Under the pieces are notes generated by a model. That model saw nothing but the letters and a program-made list of their open reading frames with translations, ran no database searches and had not been told where the DNA came from. From Candidatus Bathyarchaeota archaeon (lineage in GTDB: Archaea > Thermoproteota > Bathyarchaeia > TCS64), in contig CALGBN010000186.1 of assembly GCA_937877765.1 (NCBI GenBank), positions 1-7,744 of the forward strand: a DNA stretch of 7,744 bases, in the 5' to 3' direction. The position numbers and the translations under genes were made by a program. Shown piece after piece: positions 6,465 through 7,744 of the stretch; position 1 is the first letter of the stretch; each line of letters begins with the position of its first letter.

Positions 6465-6508
6465 GTGCCACAAACCACAGTAATGACACTGGTGAATATC
6501 CGTGGCAC
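6465..6508. promoter_or_regulatory. Inverted repeat flanking the vapB transcription start (possible operator)
   Basis: GTGCCAC (6465-6471) and GTGGCAC (6502-6508) are perfect 7-bp inverted arms separated by 30 bases. The left arm lies directly after the TATA box and the right arm includes the GTG start codon. AbrB-type antitoxins usually repress their own operon by binding such palindromes, so an operator role is plausible. Pairing in RNA is unlikely if transcription starts near 6484, because the left arm would not be transcribed. Chance occurrence of a 7-bp repeat cannot be excluded. Confidence 0.4.
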
Positions 6509-6783
6509 AGATGTACCGTGTGAGGATCGGAAAACAGGGCCGCATCGTGCTGCCCAAAGAGATCAGGGAGGAGTACGACGTAAAGGCAGGAGACGAAGTG
6601 ACTATGATAGTCAAAGGAGACGAGATCACCCTCAGAATCAGGGAGACCCCAGAGGACCCCGTAGAGGACCTGCATGGGCTCGCGGAGCGTATCTCCATCG
6701 GGCTGTCAGCCCAGGAGCTGAAACGGCTCTCAGACGAGGAGCGCCTGAAAGACTTCATCAGAGGCAGGGCCCAGAGTGCCTGA
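6502..6783 (+). CDS. vapB: AbrB/MazE-fold antitoxin (VapB-like)
   Basis: This is a 93-residue antitoxin. Residues about 4-48 (YRVRIGKQGRIVLPKEIREEY, then VKAGDEVTMIVKGDEITLRI) form the swapped-hairpin AbrB/SpoVT DNA-binding domain, with the characteristic GRIVLPKEIR. The remaining charged C-terminal helices (about 55-93) would wrap the toxin and block it. The start is the GTG at 6502, preceded by GGTGA; the ATG three codons later is the alternative. The last 8 bp overlap the PIN toxin gene, the classic antitoxin-first order. Autoregulation is likely and may use the 6465/6502 inverted repeat. Codons are more G/C-ending than in the polysaccharide genes, consistent with a mobile cassette. Confidence 0.9.
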   Translation: MAQMYRVRIGKQGRIVLPKEIREEYDVKAGDEVTMIVKGDEITLRIRETPEDPVEDLHGLAERISIGLSAQELKRLSDEERLKDFIRGRAQSA

Positions 6784-7207
6784 GAAACCCGTCTACTTCA
6801 TAGACTCCACGACCTTCATCAGCGCCGTCGATAAGGATTCTGAGAGCCACAGACACTGCCTAGAACTGTTGGATATGGTGGCTAAACGGCAACTAGAGGC
6901 GGCCACCAGCCTCGAGGCGCTGGAGGAGGCCCTTTTCATCCTGTCGAGGCTGATCCCGCGCGTAGACGCGTTGAGGGCTGTCCGCAACCTAATGTTGTTG
7001 CCGGGGTTGTCGAGGTACACCATGGAGTACTCGACCCTGATGCAGGCCATAGAAATAATGGAGATAAACCCTCTCAGACCGAAAGACGCCATAAACGTGG
7101 CAACCATGCTCGAGAACGACACCGGGCTCATCATCAGCGAGGACAAGGACTACGACGGGACGGGTCTGGTGCAGAGGATCCACCCAAGGGACTTAGTGGA
7201 GCTTTGA
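6776..7207 (+). CDS. vapC: PIN-domain ribonuclease toxin (VapC-like)
   Basis: This is a 143-residue PIN-domain protein, the expected size for VapC toxins, which cut specific RNAs such as tRNA or rRNA with magnesium or manganese. Acidic active-site residues are visible: Asp10 in YFIDSTTFI, a glutamate at about 47-51 in SLEALEEALF, Asp104 in LRPKDAINVATM, and an acidic cluster SEDKDYD at 121-127. It starts at GTG inside the antitoxin end (8-bp overlap), with AGAGGCAGGG about eight bases upstream, so its synthesis should be coupled to the antitoxin. It appears intact. The RNA target cannot be read from the sequence. Confidence 0.9.
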   Translation: MPEKPVYFIDSTTFISAVDKDSESHRHCLELLDMVAKRQLEAATSLEALEEALFILSRLIPRVDALRAVRNLMLLPGLSRYTMEYSTLMQAIEIMEINPLRPKDAINVATMLENDTGLIISEDKDYDGTGLVQRIHPRDLVEL

Positions 7208-7214
7208 GTAACTT

Positions 7215-7220
7215 CTATAT
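7215..7220 (+). promoter_or_regulatory. Weak TATA-like element before the aldo/keto reductase
   Basis: CTATAT lies 43 bases before the GTG start at 7263, which would allow a leader of about 20 bases holding the AGGTG ribosome-binding sequence at 7252-7256. It is short, so the call is tentative; read-through from vapC over the 55-bp gap is equally possible. Confidence 0.3.
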
Positions 7221-7262
7221 GTGGTGCCTCCGTTCACATCTCATCTGTTTTAGGTGCTAGGT

Positions 7263-7724
7263 GTGAAGTACCGTAGATTCGGAGGACTAGACTGGAGGGT
7301 CTCGGCGCTGGGGTTTGGAGCCATGAGGCTCCCCGTGATAGGGGGCGACACCAGCAATATAGATGAGTCCAGGGCCGTAGAGATGATCAGGTACGCCATA
7401 GACCACGGCGTCAACTACCTGGACACGGCCTACCCCTACCACGGCGGCCAGAGCGAGGTCGTCCTGGGCAAGGCCCTCCGCGACGGCTACCGCGAGAAGG
7501 TGAAGGTCGCGACCAAGCTGCCCACCTGGGCCTGCAAGAGCGCCGCCGAGCAGATGCAGGCTCTGGAACGGCAGATCACCGAGCAGGTCGAGGTGGTGAG
7601 CAAGCAGGCTTTCGGGCAGATGGACCAGTTCGAGACACAGGTGCTCGACAGGCTCGACCAGATCGTCGGCAAGGTGACCGACAGGATCGACCGTATCGTG
7701 GAGAAGATCGAAGAGCTGCGGGGG
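7263..7724 (+). CDS. Aldo/keto reductase N-terminus joined to a coiled-coil tail (partial, possibly chimeric)
   Basis: Residues 1-89 are a clear aldo/keto reductase start: [20 protein letters not shown], then [14 protein letters not shown] with catalytic Asp54 and Tyr59, and [10 protein letters not shown] with catalytic Lys85. This is closest in style to the predicted oxidoreductases that carry a C-terminal ferredoxin domain, by motif only. After about residue 89 the expected barrel sequence, with the catalytic histidine in the FYLLH-like strand, does not appear. Instead the frame gives Gln/Glu-rich helix and then clean heptads (see the separate entry). The frame is still open when adapter begins at 7725. 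The GTG at 7263 has AGGTG six bases upstream; the GTG at 7254 lies inside that site. Codons almost all end in G or C. Confidence 0.7.
7540..7724 (+). other. Heptad coiled-coil segment replacing the reductase barrel
   Basis: In the same frame as the reductase start, the residues from about 93 onward are helical. The final part reads as consecutive heptads [28 protein letters not shown], with hydrophobic residues at the second and fifth positions of each. Such a chain is not part of an aldo/keto reductase. It may come from another gene or template joined during library preparation or assembly, or be a true fusion. Exact junction is not visible; it lies somewhere in 7525-7580. Confidence 0.6.
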
Positions 7725-7743
7725 CTGTCTCTTATACACATCT
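7725..7743. other. Tn5/Nextera mosaic-end adapter remnant (right end)
   Basis: These bases are CTGTCTCTTATACACATCT, the reverse complement of the mosaic end at the left edge. The one further base (G at 7744) agrees with the adapter continuing into the i5-side Nextera sequence. The apparent C-terminal residues LSLIHI of the last reading frame, and the MCIRDS and MYKRQ starts of minus-strand frames here, are products of this adapter. Confidence 0.97.
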
Positions 7744-7744
7744 G

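Noticed and set aside
6465..6803. 112-residue plus-strand frame over vapB
   Set aside because: It is an out-of-frame, Arg-rich shadow; the AbrB-fold frame is clearly the coding one.
7287..7741. Two minus-strand open frames at the right edge
   Set aside because: They begin in adapter sequence and lie opposite the reductase coding frame; composition is that of G+C-rich shadows.
1..7744. CRISPR arrays, tRNA or rRNA genes, insertion sequences
   Set aside because: No regularly spaced repeats, cloverleaf-like segments, ribosomal RNA signatures or transposase genes were seen on either strand by eye.

Overview
This window is a metagenome-type contig from an uncultured archaeon. The clearest evidence is at the left end: the tail of a split RNA polymerase subunit A'' gene, then ribosomal protein L30e, then a short two-KH NusA, an order found only in archaea. 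Archaeal TATA-like boxes precede several genes, and one transcript appears nearly leaderless. The lineage (TACK, Asgard or other) cannot be settled from this sequence. Both ends carry the 19-bp Tn5/Nextera mosaic end (1-19 and 7725-7743), so the outermost bases are library adapter and not genome.

Layout. (a) 20-1059, plus strand: rpoA'' (partial), rpl30e and nusA, tightly packed, closed by a T-rich terminator. The ribosomal genes rps12/rps7 that usually follow are absent. (b) 1112-2438, minus strand: a small membrane protein with a PH-like domain, followed by a CPBP-family (CAAX-protease-like) membrane protease broken by one frameshift and by an in-frame TAG inside its catalytic EExxxR motif. 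(c) 2476-5306, plus strand: a NodB-type polysaccharide deacetylase, a processive-type membrane glycosyltransferase 2 (GT2), and a small acidic protein of unknown function whose start overlaps the GT2 stop. Together these look like a surface-polysaccharide synthesis and tailoring module. (d) 5309-6376, minus strand: a uroporphyrinogen decarboxylase/MtaA-family methyltransferase with the His-x-Cys...Cys zinc-site pattern, ending 2 bp from the convergent small gene. (e) 6502-7207, plus strand: a VapBC-type toxin-antitoxin pair (AbrB-fold antitoxin and PIN toxin, overlapping by 8 bp) with an inverted repeat around the promoter and start codon. (f) 7263-7724, plus strand: the start of an aldo/keto reductase whose reading frame changes partway into a heptad coiled coil and then runs into adapter, so a chimeric join or an unusual fusion.

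From about 6250 rightward the sequence is visibly richer in G+C, with mostly G/C-ending codons, than the polysaccharide and membrane-protein region. This fits horizontal acquisition or assembly heterogeneity. No tRNA, rRNA, CRISPR array or insertion sequence was seen. The points most worth following are the amber codon in the protease active site, the GT2-coupled unknown protein, the reductase/coiled-coil junction, and the inverted repeat at the toxin-antitoxin promoter.
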